Positions 26,036 to 33,958 of a stretch of DNA of 64,000 bases are shown here, piece after piece. A program made the position numbers and the translations under genes. The DNA comes from Palsa-883 sp963826975. GTDB taxonomy: Bacteria; Pseudomonadota; Alphaproteobacteria; Acetobacterales; Acetobacteraceae. The stretch covers positions 1-64,000 of the forward strand of contig CAWGZJ010000017.1 of the NCBI GenBank assembly GCA_963826975.1, in the 5' to 3' direction. Positions within the stretch are counted from its first letter, which is position 1. Every line of letters starts with the position of its first letter. The notes under the pieces were generated by a model that was given only the letters and a program-made list of their open reading frames with translations, was not told the origin of the DNA and searched no databases.

Positions 26036-27203
26036 ATGAACGCTTCCGGCCCCACCCGGGCAAGCCTGCTCGTGGGCGCATTCCTGCTCGCCACCACGCA
26101 GGGCGCCCGCGCCGATCTGGTGCTGTCGTCGAACGACGGCCACACGGTGATGGACGCGCAGAAGAACCTGGCGGCACCCGCTCAGGTAACGCCCGACACA
26201 ATCAGCCTGATCGACGTGTCGCGCTACCCGCCGACCATCAAGGCAACGATCGAGGTGCCCGGCAGCGTGGTCGGCCCGCCGATGGCGGCGTGGATCGCCA
26301 AGGACGAAAGCTGGGCCATCGTCACCTCGGCGACCAAGGCCGATCCGGCCGGAAAATTCGGCATCTCGCCGGATGACCGGGTCAGCGTGATCGACCTGAC
26401 CGCCACGCCGCCCAAAATCGTCCAAAGCACCAATGCCGGGGCGGGCGCCACGATGGTACGGCTGTCGCCCGACGGAACCGTGGCCCTGATCGCCAACCGG
26501 GCCGAGGGCACGCTCTCGGTGTTCAGTGTCAAGGACAAGCGGCTGACGCCGGTGGGCAAGATCGACCTGGGCAACAAGGCGTCGCTGCCCAGCTCGGTCC
26601 TGTTCGTGAACGGAACAACCGCCCTGCTGACGCGCGGCGGCGACAACATGGTGAGCCTGCTGCACATCGAGCGGGACCAACGTCACTGTCGATCCGCGCC
26701 CGATCACCACGGCGATCGCACCCTATACGATGGACATCAACGCTGCGGGCACGCTGGCGGCGGTGTCCAACATGGGCCGCGGCGACGGCGACGAGGACTC
26801 GGTCAGCCTGATCGACCTGACCGGCAAGACATTCCGCACGGTGGCGTCCTACAGCGTGCCGAGCGGGCCGGAGCCGTTGAAGTTCTCGCCCGACGGCAAG
26901 TATCTGGCGGTCGGCGCGCAGAACGGCTCGACCAAGTTGCCCAGCCACCCGTTCCACCATGACAAAGGCATGGTCACAGTCTTCGCGGTCCAGGGCACCA
27001 CGCTGAAGAAGCTGGCCGAGGCGCCCGTCGGGCCATGGGCCGAGGGGCTCGCCTTCTCCCGCGACGGCAAGACACTGCTGATCCAAAGCATGCAGGACCG
27101 GGAGATCGACGTGTTCCGCTGGAACGGCAAGACACTGACAGCGGGCAAGCCGTTGGTGATCAAGGACGCCGGGCCGGAGAGTTTCGCGACCTCATGGCCG
27201 TAG
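26036..27203 (+). pseudogene. YVTN-type beta-propeller secreted protein, frameshifted
   Basis: A signal peptide (LLVGAFLLATTQGARA) precedes repeated propeller blades (SVIDLTATPPKIVQSTNAG, MVRLSPDGTVALIANRAEG, LKFSPDGKYLAVGAQNGS, LAFSRDGKTLLIQSMQDR), as in lactonase/YVTN-family periplasmic proteins. Frame one runs to about 26680 (VSLLHIE), then the correct continuation GTNVTVDPRPITTAIAPYTM is in the next frame. One extra base in CATCGAGCGGGACC explains this. The downstream frame alone would start at 26730. Everything else is intact, so it is a recent frameshift or a sequencing error. Function is unknown. Confidence 0.8.
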
Positions 27204-27659
27204 GTGGGCTGGCCGTAGGGTGGGCTGGTCGTAGCGCGGCCTGGCCGTAGCGCGGCGTGATCGCAGCGCGGGCTGGCCATGGAGTGCGTTCACCGCTGCA
27301 CGCGCTGGCCGCAGTGGCGGGACTGGCCAACGCGGCAACGGCCCGGCCTTTGCCCAACCGCGCGATTTACCTTGCGTTCATCTCCCCGCTGCATGATATG
27401 GCGCAGCAGGGAGCGAAGTGCGCGATTGGCGCTCTGCCGAACCCAGCCAGCCACCCGGGAAGTCTCAGTCACACCATGTTCAGCCGGCCCATGTTCAGCC
27501 GGCCGGGGCGCGGGTAGGCGAATGGCGATCCGCCCCTCGGTCGCCGGTCAGTCCACCCGACGATGGTAGCGTGCCGGTAACCCGACGCGCGCCATACTTG
27601 ACCAACGCCAAACTTGACCCCCGCCGAACTTGACCAACGCCTAAACAGGGACCGGCCGC
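27204..27659. other. Intergenic stretch with short tandem repeats
   Basis: No gene seen. It holds degenerate GGCTGGCCGTAG-type repeats (27197-27285), two perfect 15-bp units CATGTTCAGCCGGCC (27475-27504), and three 16-bp units built on CTTGACCAACGCC (27597-27644) just before the desaturase start. Confidence 0.7.
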
Positions 27660-28859
27660 ATGAGCACGCTCCACACCAGCATACGCCACATGATCAAGCC
27701 TGGGCCGGAACACGCCGACGACGTCGCCTACCCCTCCAGCATCGGCTTCGTGGCGGTGCACCTGGGATGCTTCGCCGTGTTCTACAGCGGCATGACCCTG
27801 GCCACGGTAATGCTCGGCATAGCGCTCTACCTGGTGCGCATCTTCGCGATCGGCGCGGGCTATCATCGCTACTTCGCGCATCGCTCGTTCCGGACCGGGC
27901 GCGTGTTCCAGTTCTGCCTGGCCTTCCTGGCACAGACCTCGGCCCAGCGTGGCGCCCTGTGGTGGGCCGCCATGCACCGCCGCCACCACAAATGCTCGGA
28001 TACCGAGGCCGACGTGCACTCGCCGGTCGTGCGCGGCTTCCTGTACGCGCATCTCGGCTGGATCTTCGTGCCGCGCCACACCGACACCGACTATGACGCC
28101 GTGCGCGACCTGGCCCGGTACCCCGAGCTGATGTTGCTCGACAAGTACCACTACGCGCCGTCGATCCTGCTTGGCGTGGCAAGCTGGGCGATCGCGGGCT
28201 GGCCGGGCCTCGTTGTTGGCTTCTGCTGGAGCACGGTGGTGCTGTGGCATGCGACATTCAGCATCAACTCGCTGGCGCACCTGGTCGGCCGGCGGCGCTA
28301 CGTCACCGGCGACCAATCGCGCAACAACTGGCTGCTGGCGCTGCTGACGATGGGCGAAGGCTGGCACAACAACCATCACGCCTATCAGGCGTCGGCGCGG
28401 CAGGGGTTCCGCTGGTGGGAATATGACGCGACCTACTATGTGCTTTGCGCCCTGTCGTGGGTCGGGCTGGTATGGGACCTGCACGTCCCGCCCAAATCCG
28501 TCATCCGCGGCGAGCACAGACTGGGGACACTGGTGATCGACAAGGTGGCGTGCCAGCTTGCGGCGTCCTTCCCCATCAAATCGATCGCCAGCCAGGCGCT
28601 TGAGACGTTGGCGCACTCGCCGGGCTGGATCGAGCTGAAGGCGCGGCTGCTCTCCGCCAGCGAGCGCGCCGAGGCATTCTGGAACGAGATCGAGCTACAG
28701 CCTGTCCCGACGCTTGATGAGGTGCGCCGCTACGCCCGCGCGCGCCTCGCCCAGACCCCGTCGCTCGACGAGATCGCGGTGTCCACACGGCGGCGATTGC
28801 TGGAGTTGGTGCATTCGCGATTGATCGAAGCGATGGCACCTTCCGCCGTCAGTCCATGA
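27660..28859 (+). CDS. Acyl-CoA/acyl-lipid delta-9-type fatty acid desaturase
   Basis: 399 residues. An integral-membrane di-iron desaturase that introduces a double bond into fatty acyl chains. The three histidine boxes are present: HRYFAHRSF (about residue 69), HRRHHK (about 105) and GEGWHNNHHAY (about 235), with membrane helices around them (FAVFYSGMTLATVMLGIALY; ILLGVASWAIAGWPGLVVGF). About 100 residues after the catalytic domain form a helical, charged tail (PGWIELKARLLSASERAEAF) not seen in minimal desaturases; its role is unknown. The ATG at 27660 follows three 16-bp repeats. Confidence 0.93.
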   Translation: MSTLHTSIRHMIKPGPEHADDVAYPSSIGFVAVHLGCFAVFYSGMTLATVMLGIALYLVRIFAIGAGYHRYFAHRSFRTGRVFQFCLAFLAQTSAQRGALWWAAMHRRHHKCSDTEADVHSPVVRGFLYAHLGWIFVPRHTDTDYDAVRDLARYPELMLLDKYHYAPSILLGVASWAIAGWPGLVVGFCWSTVVLWHATFSINSLAHLVGRRRYVTGDQSRNNWLLALLTMGEGWHNNHHAYQASARQGFRWWEYDATYYVLCALSWVGLVWDLHVPPKSVIRGEHRLGTLVIDKVACQLAASFPIKSIASQALETLAHSPGWIELKARLLSASERAEAFWNEIELQPVPTLDEVRRYARARLAQTPSLDEIAVSTRRRLLELVHSRLIEAMAPSAVSP

Positions 28860-28892
28860 CCGGATGACGACGACCCCGCGCACCGGGGCGAC

Positions 28893-29063
28893 GTACACCT
28901 CGCCCGCTCGCGGGAGAGGTCGAGACGCGAAGCGACGAGGGTGAGGGTCTTGCCGCGCGCAAGACCCTCACCGTTGATCCGCTTCGCGGCTCAACCGCTC
29001 CGCTCGCCGACCTTGGTCCGCTCATCGCGACCCAAGCCCGCGAAGAGCGGGCGAGGTGTGCAA
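28893..29063. repeat. Dispersed palindromic repeat B, copy 1
   Basis: Outer arms TACACCTCGCCCGCTCGCGG and GCGGGCGAGGTGTGCA, with an inner hairpin GGTGAGGGTCTTG/CAAGACCCTCACC. A second copy lies at 35465-35616. It fills the gap between the convergent desaturase and deacetylase genes. Confidence 0.85.
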
Positions 29064-29103
29064 CAAACGCGCCGCTTCGGGTAACGATGAACCCGCCGAA
29101 GCC

Positions 29104-29997
29104 TCAGGTGGGCAACCGCGCCGGATCCAGATTGTTGCGCCACGCCACCGTCGCCGACAACGGCCAGAGGGCGAAGCCCTTTGCGGCGAGCGTTGGCAGC
29201 CAGACCTCAAGCGCCGCCAGCGTACGCGGCCGAGGGTGGGCGATGGCGATTGCGTGGCCGTGGCGGCGGGCGAAGGCCTCGGTCGCGGCGAGCTGGCCCC
29301 AGATCACCGCCGGGTTGGCGGAGTTGTCGATGAACACGTCGCGGGCGGCGGCCGGTACGCCAGCCAGCTCGGCGCAACACAGCGCGACGCTGTGCGGCAC
29401 CACGACGCTGTCCAGGAACAGCATGCCGTGGTCCTGCACCACGCGCGCCATCAGTTCCATCAGCAGCGGGTCGCGCGTGGCGACCGTGCCCATGTGGTTG
29501 TTCACGCCGACAATGCTGGGCACCGCGGCGATGGCGTCGCGCAGTCGGGCCCGGTTGACATCAGGCGGCAGGTCGATGCGCAACGGGTCCGGTCCAGTCT
29601 GCGCGATGCTGTCGGTGTGGGCCTGCATCGGCATGTGCAGCATTGCCTCGTGCCCACGCACGGCGGCCTCGGCGACCTTGGTCGGCAGGTCGCGCGCGAA
29701 GGGAAACCACGCGAGGGTCAGCGGCCCCGGCAGCGCCACCGCCTGCGCGGTATAGGGATGCATCACGCCCATGTCGTCGATCACCAGGGTGATCGCGGGC
29801 CGGCCGTCCAACGCCGGCGCGGCCACCGCATTGCGCCGCCACGGCGGCGGAACGTCGACCGGCGCCGACGGCGCAACTGGTGCCGCCTGGCTGGGGTCCA
29901 GCTCGATGAGCATCGATTGGGAGTGCGCCGGCAGGCCGGGGATGAGGCCAGCAGCGGCAATCGCGCCAGTGACAAAGCGACGACGGGGCAGGATCAT
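29104..29997 (-). CDS. Divergent polysaccharide deacetylase family protein
   Basis: About 297 residues starting at the ATG at 29997, which opens a Tat-like signal (RRRFVTGAIAAAGLIPGLPA). The catalytic core matches the divergent polysaccharide deacetylase (DUF610/YibQ) family: ITLVIDDMGVMHPYTAQAV with the Asp pair, LAWFPFARDLPTKVAEA, EAMLHMPMQ, VGVNNHMGTVATRD with its conserved His, and a final HAIAIAHPRPRTLAAL. These secreted proteins have a NodB-like barrel; the glycan substrate is unknown. The longer frame to 30054 lacks family sequence. The cysQ-like gene lies upstream on the same strand, 240 bp away. Confidence 0.92.
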   Translation of the reverse strand: MILPRRRFVTGAIAAAGLIPGLPAHSQSMLIELDPSQAAPVAPSAPVDVPPPWRRNAVAAPALDGRPAITLVIDDMGVMHPYTAQAVALPGPLTLAWFPFARDLPTKVAEAAVRGHEAMLHMPMQAHTDSIAQTGPDPLRIDLPPDVNRARLRDAIAAVPSIVGVNNHMGTVATRDPLLMELMARVVQDHGMLFLDSVVVPHSVALCCAELAGVPAAARDVFIDNSANPAVIWGQLAATEAFARRHGHAIAIAHPRPRTLAALEVWLPTLAAKGFALWPLSATVAWRNNLDPARLPT

Positions 29998-30238
29998 GTG
30001 GGGAGCTTCACGGAAGTGACTCGGAATCGCACCAAGGCAACGACATCCTCGCACGAATGTAACTGCCGCGCGAGATGATTGTCGCGGTCAAGACGATAAC
30101 GTAATGTCTATGTTGCGCGAAAGGTACAGTGGCCGCGCCGGACGGGCCGGCCCCGGAAATCCTGGCCCGGTCGCGGGAGGCGCCCGGTAATCCCGGCGAC
30201 TGAGACACCCAGCAATGGGCGCCGATACGGCGATCGGG

Positions 30239-31000
30239 CTAGCGTCCCCAGCAAATGAAATGTGGGTTCTCCCACCCCGGCTTGCCGTAGCGCAGCGGCT
30301 CGCCGTCGGTAGTCACGACGCGGCCGCCGGCTGCCTCCAGCACCGCCTGCGGTGCGGCGGTGTCCCACTCCATGGTGCGGCCAAACCGCGGGTAAAGATC
30401 CGCAACCCCCTCGGCGACGCGGCAGAACTTCAGCGCCGAGCCGTAATTCAGCGTGCGCGCCACAAGTCGCCCGGACAGCAGTGCCGCAATCGGCGCGGCG
30501 TCGCCGTGCAGCCGGCTGGCAACGATCGTCAGACCCTCGTCGGGTGGGACACGGGTGTGGATCGCCGCCTCGCCTGCCCTGTCTCGCTTCCAGGCACCCA
30601 GCCCGACGATGCCGCTGAACATCTCCCCCAGCGCCGGAATGAACACGACGCCGAGCGCCATCCGCCCATCGCGCACCAGGCCGATGTTGACCACGAAGTC
30701 GTCCTTGCCGCCGGCGAATTCGCGCGTGCCGTCCAGCGGGTCGACCAGCCAGCAAGCGGGCGCCGGCGCGGTGACGCGGCCGGCGGCAACCTCCTCCTCG
30801 GCGATTACCGGAAAATCCGGCGTGGCGGCGCGCAGGCCGGCGACGATGATTGCCTCGGCGGCGCGGTCGGCCTCGGTCACGGGGGACTGGTCGTCCTTCC
30901 GTTCCACGGCAAAGCCGCGCGCACGCACCCCCAGGATAGCGGCACCGGCCTGTTCGGCGAGGCGCGCGGCGAGTGCCAGAAGGGCTTGATCGTCCATCAT
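30239..31000 (-). CDS. cysQ: 3'(2'),5'-bisphosphate nucleotidase CysQ-like (inositol monophosphatase family)
   Basis: About 253 residues from an ATG at 31000 (or 30997). It belongs to the Mg-dependent inositol-monophosphatase superfamily: an acidic pair in FPVIAEEEV, the metal motif WLVDPLDGTREFAGGKDDF, and the C-terminal EWDTAAPQAVLEAAGGRV. The REFAGGKDDFVVNIGL segment favours CysQ, which removes 3'-phosphate from PAP released by PAPS-using enzymes. The TPR-sulfotransferase at 3865 would produce PAP, but they are far apart. An upstream start at 31087 adds non-conserved sequence. Confidence 0.9.
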   Translation of the reverse strand: MMDDQALLALAARLAEQAGAAILGVRARGFAVERKDDQSPVTEADRAAEAIIVAGLRAATPDFPVIAEEEVAAGRVTAPAPACWLVDPLDGTREFAGGKDDFVVNIGLVRDGRMALGVVFIPALGEMFSGIVGLGAWKRDRAGEAAIHTRVPPDEGLTIVASRLHGDAAPIAALLSGRLVARTLNYGSALKFCRVAEGVADLYPRFGRTMEWDTAAPQAVLEAAGGRVVTTDGEPLRYGKPGWENPHFICWGR

Positions 31001-31096
31001 CGGGTGATACCGGCGCGACGCGGCGGTGGCAACGCGCGCCCTGGCGTGGCATCTCGGCGCCCGACTTATATGGGTGGGGGTAGACAAGGCGGCTCC

Positions 31097-31469
31097 ATGC
31101 GCGTCGGTGCAGTTGTCCGGATCGTTGCCTACCTCGCAACCCTGGTCGTGCTGTGCGCGTTCGACAGCGTCCGGCTAACCACGATGCTGCCGATCTGCCA
31201 GCGCGGACGTGGTGGTGCTGGTGGTACTGCCCGGCGTCCCGCCCGGGGCGTTGGGACGCCGATGGACCGGGGTAGCGGCGCACGGGGCGCTATTCCCTGG
31301 TCGCCTACGGCACCTACGATCTGACCAACCAGGCAACGTTGCGCGGCTGGCCGGCCTGGCTGACAGCGCTGGACATGGCCTGTGGCACCCCGTGCTGACC
31401 GCCCTCGCCGCCACGTCAGCGCATGCCATCGCCAGCCTGCTCGCGCGACGCAGCGGAAAACAGCTGTGA
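31097..31469 (+). pseudogene. DUF2177 small membrane protein, decayed
   Basis: Pieces of a DUF2177 protein occur in order but in three frames: the N-terminal helix RIVAYLATLVVLCAFDSVRL (31097 on), VVVLVVLPGVPPGALGRRW (about 31209 on), SLVAYGTYDLTNQATLRGWP plus WLTALDMACG (about 31300 on), and VLTALAATSAHAIASLLARR (31390 to the stop). The YGTYDLTNxATLRGWP motif is diagnostic. Internal sequence is also missing, so this is a genuine relic with several indels. Confidence 0.75.
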
Positions 31470-31520
31470 TACCAACCGCCGAAATCGTTGACTCTCCCAA
31501 CGATTTCGGCGGTTGGTATC
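31468..31520. repeat. Perfect 23-bp inverted repeat with 7-bp loop
   Basis: GATACCAACCGCCGAAATCG (plus TTG) pairs without mismatch with its complement after the loop ACTCTCC. It starts at the stop codon of the DUF2177 relic. No T-run follows, so it is less like an intrinsic terminator than a REP-type palindrome. Confidence 0.9.
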
Positions 31521-31560
31521 GCGCGCCGGGTTGGCGGGCGGCGGCGCGCCGAACAAAAAC

Positions 31561-31597
31561 TCACGCCAACGGTCATTCTTTATGACCGTTGGTGTGA
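31561..31597. repeat. Second palindrome
   Basis: TCACGCCAACGGTCAT and ATGACCGTTGGTGTGA pair with one mismatch around TCTTT. It lies 40 bp after the perfect 23-bp hairpin and upstream of the small membrane-protein genes. Confidence 0.85.
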
Positions 31598-31703
31598 TGC
31601 GGCTCACCGGCGCGCTGTGACCCACGGCACTGCGCGGCCGCGGCCGACGCCGCATGGTCCCCCATACGCAACCAGGACGGTTGCAGCAGCGAGGGGAAAC
31701 GCC

Positions 31704-31952
31704 ATGCTGAGGTTGGTCACTGTCCATTTTTCACCCGCCGTGCCGTCGGTGGACGGACGCGCAACGTCGCGCATGGATAGGTTCAAGCGCGACACGCTGA
31801 CACTGGCGATCGGCTGTGTCGCGGCGGTGGGGATCACCCTGGTACTGTATCTGGCCGCGCCCGCGACGCTACGCGACGGCGTGGTGTCGGCATTCCTCGG
31901 GTTCGACGAGCCGACCAACTCCGCTCCGGCCCCCAGGCCGATGCGGCTATAG
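31704..31952 (+). CDS. Small single-pass membrane protein, paralogue 1
   Basis: 82 residues with one membrane helix (LAIGCVAAVGITLVLYLAAP) followed by ATLRDGVVSAFLGFDEPTN. It is clearly paralogous to the protein at 32153 (helix plus AAPAxLRxxxVxAFLxxD) and the upstream DNA is also duplicated (CAACCAGGACGGTTGC about 30 bp before each start). GAGGGG precedes the ATG. After the TAG the same frame stays open for another about 65 codons (PAPYDPAPYDPAPC), suggesting an ancestral longer tail. Function unknown. Confidence 0.6.
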   Translation: MLRLVTVHFSPAVPSVDGRATSRMDRFKRDTLTLAIGCVAAVGITLVLYLAAPATLRDGVVSAFLGFDEPTNSAPAPRPMRL

Positions 31953-31997
31953 GACCGCCATCAGCACGATCGCGCGCCGCGGTCGGCGTGCGGCCCA

Positions 31998-32072
31998 GCG
32001 CCCTATGACCCTGCGCCCTATGACCCTGCGCCCTGTGACCCAGCGCCTTACGATCCGGCGCCCTGTGACCCA
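31998..32072. repeat. 15-bp tandem repeat, five units
   Basis: Units of the type GCGCCCTATGACCCT, the first two identical. In the frame of the preceding small protein, past its stop, they read APYDP/APCDP. Confidence 0.88.
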
Positions 32073-32152
32073 GCGCACAGCGCCGACGCGGCCGATGCCC
32101 GATGGTCGCACACATGCAACCAGGACGGTTGCGGCAAACGGGGTAACAAGCC

Positions 32153-32377
32153 ATGCCAAGCCTGATCGAGATGCGTCACCTGACATCCATGTGGATGCCA
32201 CGCCGGCCCGCGAGGCCAGGCGTGAATTGGCTCAAGTACGAGGTATTGGCATTGATGATCGGCTGCGCCGTGGCGGCGGCGATCGCGCTGGCGATCTACC
32301 TGGCGGCGCCGGCGGTGTTGCGCGAGGCCATCGTTGCGGCGTTCCTTCGGCTCGACCAGCCGTTCGTATCGCCGTAG
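32153..32377 (+). CDS. Small single-pass membrane protein, paralogue 2
   Basis: 74 residues. The membrane helix LMIGCAVAAAIALAIYLAAP and the following VLREAIVAAFLRLDQP align with paralogue 1 at 31704, about 450 bp upstream, so the pair arose by tandem duplication. The short N-terminal basic part (RRPARPGVNWLKYEV) should lie in the cytoplasm. I know no named family for it. It ends seven residues after the aligned region, where paralogue 1 continues. Confidence 0.6.
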   Translation: MPSLIEMRHLTSMWMPRRPARPGVNWLKYEVLALMIGCAVAAAIALAIYLAAPAVLREAIVAAFLRLDQPFVSP

Positions 32378-33358
32378 GTCCCGCCGCAGCCGCCGATGCG
32401 GCTCGCCCGGACGTCACACACTATCGCGGAATGATGGCGACGGGCATTGTCCTGCCCCAATGGCGCCATGGGGAAATCGCCAGGGCTGCTCTACGCTCTC
32501 GATTAGCGCTCCACATGGATAGAGCATCGTGTCCGGCAACCCGCGCACGGAAGTCGCGTACCTCGTTCGGTGTCCGTTCGGTTACCGGCCCATTTGCGTT
32601 CATTTGCGGTTAAAAGCCTGCCTTGCTGGCGGAGCGGCGCTCGCGCAGTCAGCCCTCGGCTCATCGTCGGATCCCGGGGGCGAGCGAAGAAGATTGAACC
32701 GCAAATGGGTCGGTGCCGAACCGACCTTCCGGGGCTAAACCTCGGCTTCCCCCGGGCAAAGTGGTGCGTAACCTGCCAGCGTTGAACAGCCCTGGACCAG
32801 AACGGGTCTACGGTGCGCTCATTCGGCTGGCTGCGGGTGCCGCAGGGCGAAGAAGAAGTAGATTTTTAACGCAAATACACGCAAATGTCTCGGCGGTCGT
32901 ACGGACGCCGAGCGAATCCCGCGATTTCCGCGTGCGCTCCGCCGAAGGCATTTATAAAGCCAAGGCGAAGCCCGAGTTTGACTCGAAAAGCCGACCAGAA
33001 TGAGTATATTTGCACTTATTTGCGTGTATTTGGGTGTATTTGCGTTGAAGACTTCTCCTTTCCTTCGCTACGTAATTTCTCGACTGAGGGTCTGTCTCAA
33101 AACTCCAAGCGAATGAGGCAGCCCGGCGCACGATTGGCGAGCAATTGGTCCGCCTGGCGCGGTGTTTGATCGGGCGTCCGCGCGAAGCGCCAGGATCCTT
33201 ACTCCTTCGTGGTTCTTCTTGCTTCTTCGTGGTAAAAGGCTTGCTTGCTTGCCATCGATCGCACATTCCGGGCCCTACCGGCCAGACCCGGGCGAAATCG
33301 GGGCAAATCAAAGATCACCAGCGTTGCTGTTGCAATTCGAGACGGACTCTAATATACT
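32378..33358. other. Long intergenic region with AT-rich palindromic repeats
   Basis: No coding frame looks real. Two inverted-repeat elements are built on AACGCAAAT words: CATTTGCGTTCATTTGCGGT (32591) pairs with GAACCGCAAATG (about 32696), and TTTTTAACGCAAATACACGC (32865) pairs with ATTTGCGTGTATTTGGGTGT (33018). These resemble dispersed repeats seen in many environmental genomes. The remainder, about 33060-33358, shows nothing I recognise. Confidence 0.65.
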
Positions 33359-33517
33359 CAGGTACTCGCTGGAATCTGTGCCCGCCGCATGTCCGCAAGC
33401 AAAGATCACCGCAGAGACACGGAGAAGAACAGCCAAGTGATCAGCTTGGTATTCTTCTCCGTGTCTCCGTGTCTCTGTGGTGATTCTTTACTGCCAATAG
33501 TTATCAAAGACACGGAT
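33359..33517. repeat. Dispersed palindromic repeat D, diverged copy
   Basis: The stem ATCACCGCAGAGACACGGAG pairs with CTCCGTGTCTCTGTGGTGAT, in the same arrangement as 5998 and 45684 (GGAATCTGTGC before, ATCAAAGACACGGATTTCC after). Substitutions are compensated on both arms, as expected for selection on the hairpin or copying from a variant. Confidence 0.82.
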
Positions 33518-33552
33518 TTCCCGGAGCGAACCCTGCACCGCAGAACTCCGGC

Positions 33553-33855
33553 CTACAGAACAACCATCAGCGCAATTCCGGCGACGAGCGCGGCCAGTGC
33601 CACGGCCTGCCCCCGGAATGCCGGCTCGCGCGGCCGATAGTCGCGGCCGCAGAGCAACACAAAGTAGTATCGCGCCCAGGGCAGCCGCACATGGCGGCGG
33701 ACGTCGAGCGTGTGCTCCATCGTGTAGCGCATGCCGAAGGCGCGCTGGATGGCGATAAGTTGGGCCGGGGTGAAGCTGCCCCGCAGTTCCGCCGGCACGC
33801 GCGCCAGGAAGCGGGCGATAAAGGCGTCGCTGGGAGTGTGGGACGCTGGCGACAA
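33553..33855 (-). CDS. Small conserved hypothetical protein with C-terminal membrane helix
   Basis: 100 residues. The soluble part reads FIARFLARVPAELRGSFTP, AQLIAIQRAFGMRY, then LDVRRHVRLPWARYYFVLLC and GRDYRPRE. The end is a hydrophobic helix (AVALAALVAGIALMVVL). Proteins with the same SFTPxQL-x-AFGMR and LPWxRYY pattern exist in related bacteria without known function. The arrangement suggests a cytoplasmic domain tethered to the inner membrane. It stands alone, between repeat D and the catabolic operon. Confidence 0.72.
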   Translation of the reverse strand: MSPASHTPSDAFIARFLARVPAELRGSFTPAQLIAIQRAFGMRYTMEHTLDVRRHVRLPWARYYFVLLCGRDYRPREPAFRGQAVALAALVAGIALMVVL

Positions 33856-33958
33856 CCGTCTGGCAACCTTTAACCGTCAAACATTGCCAAACGATTAACG
33901 CCCCGGCGCGGTCCCGTCAAGCACACGAATCGTTACACGCAGTTGTACGCAGCGATGT

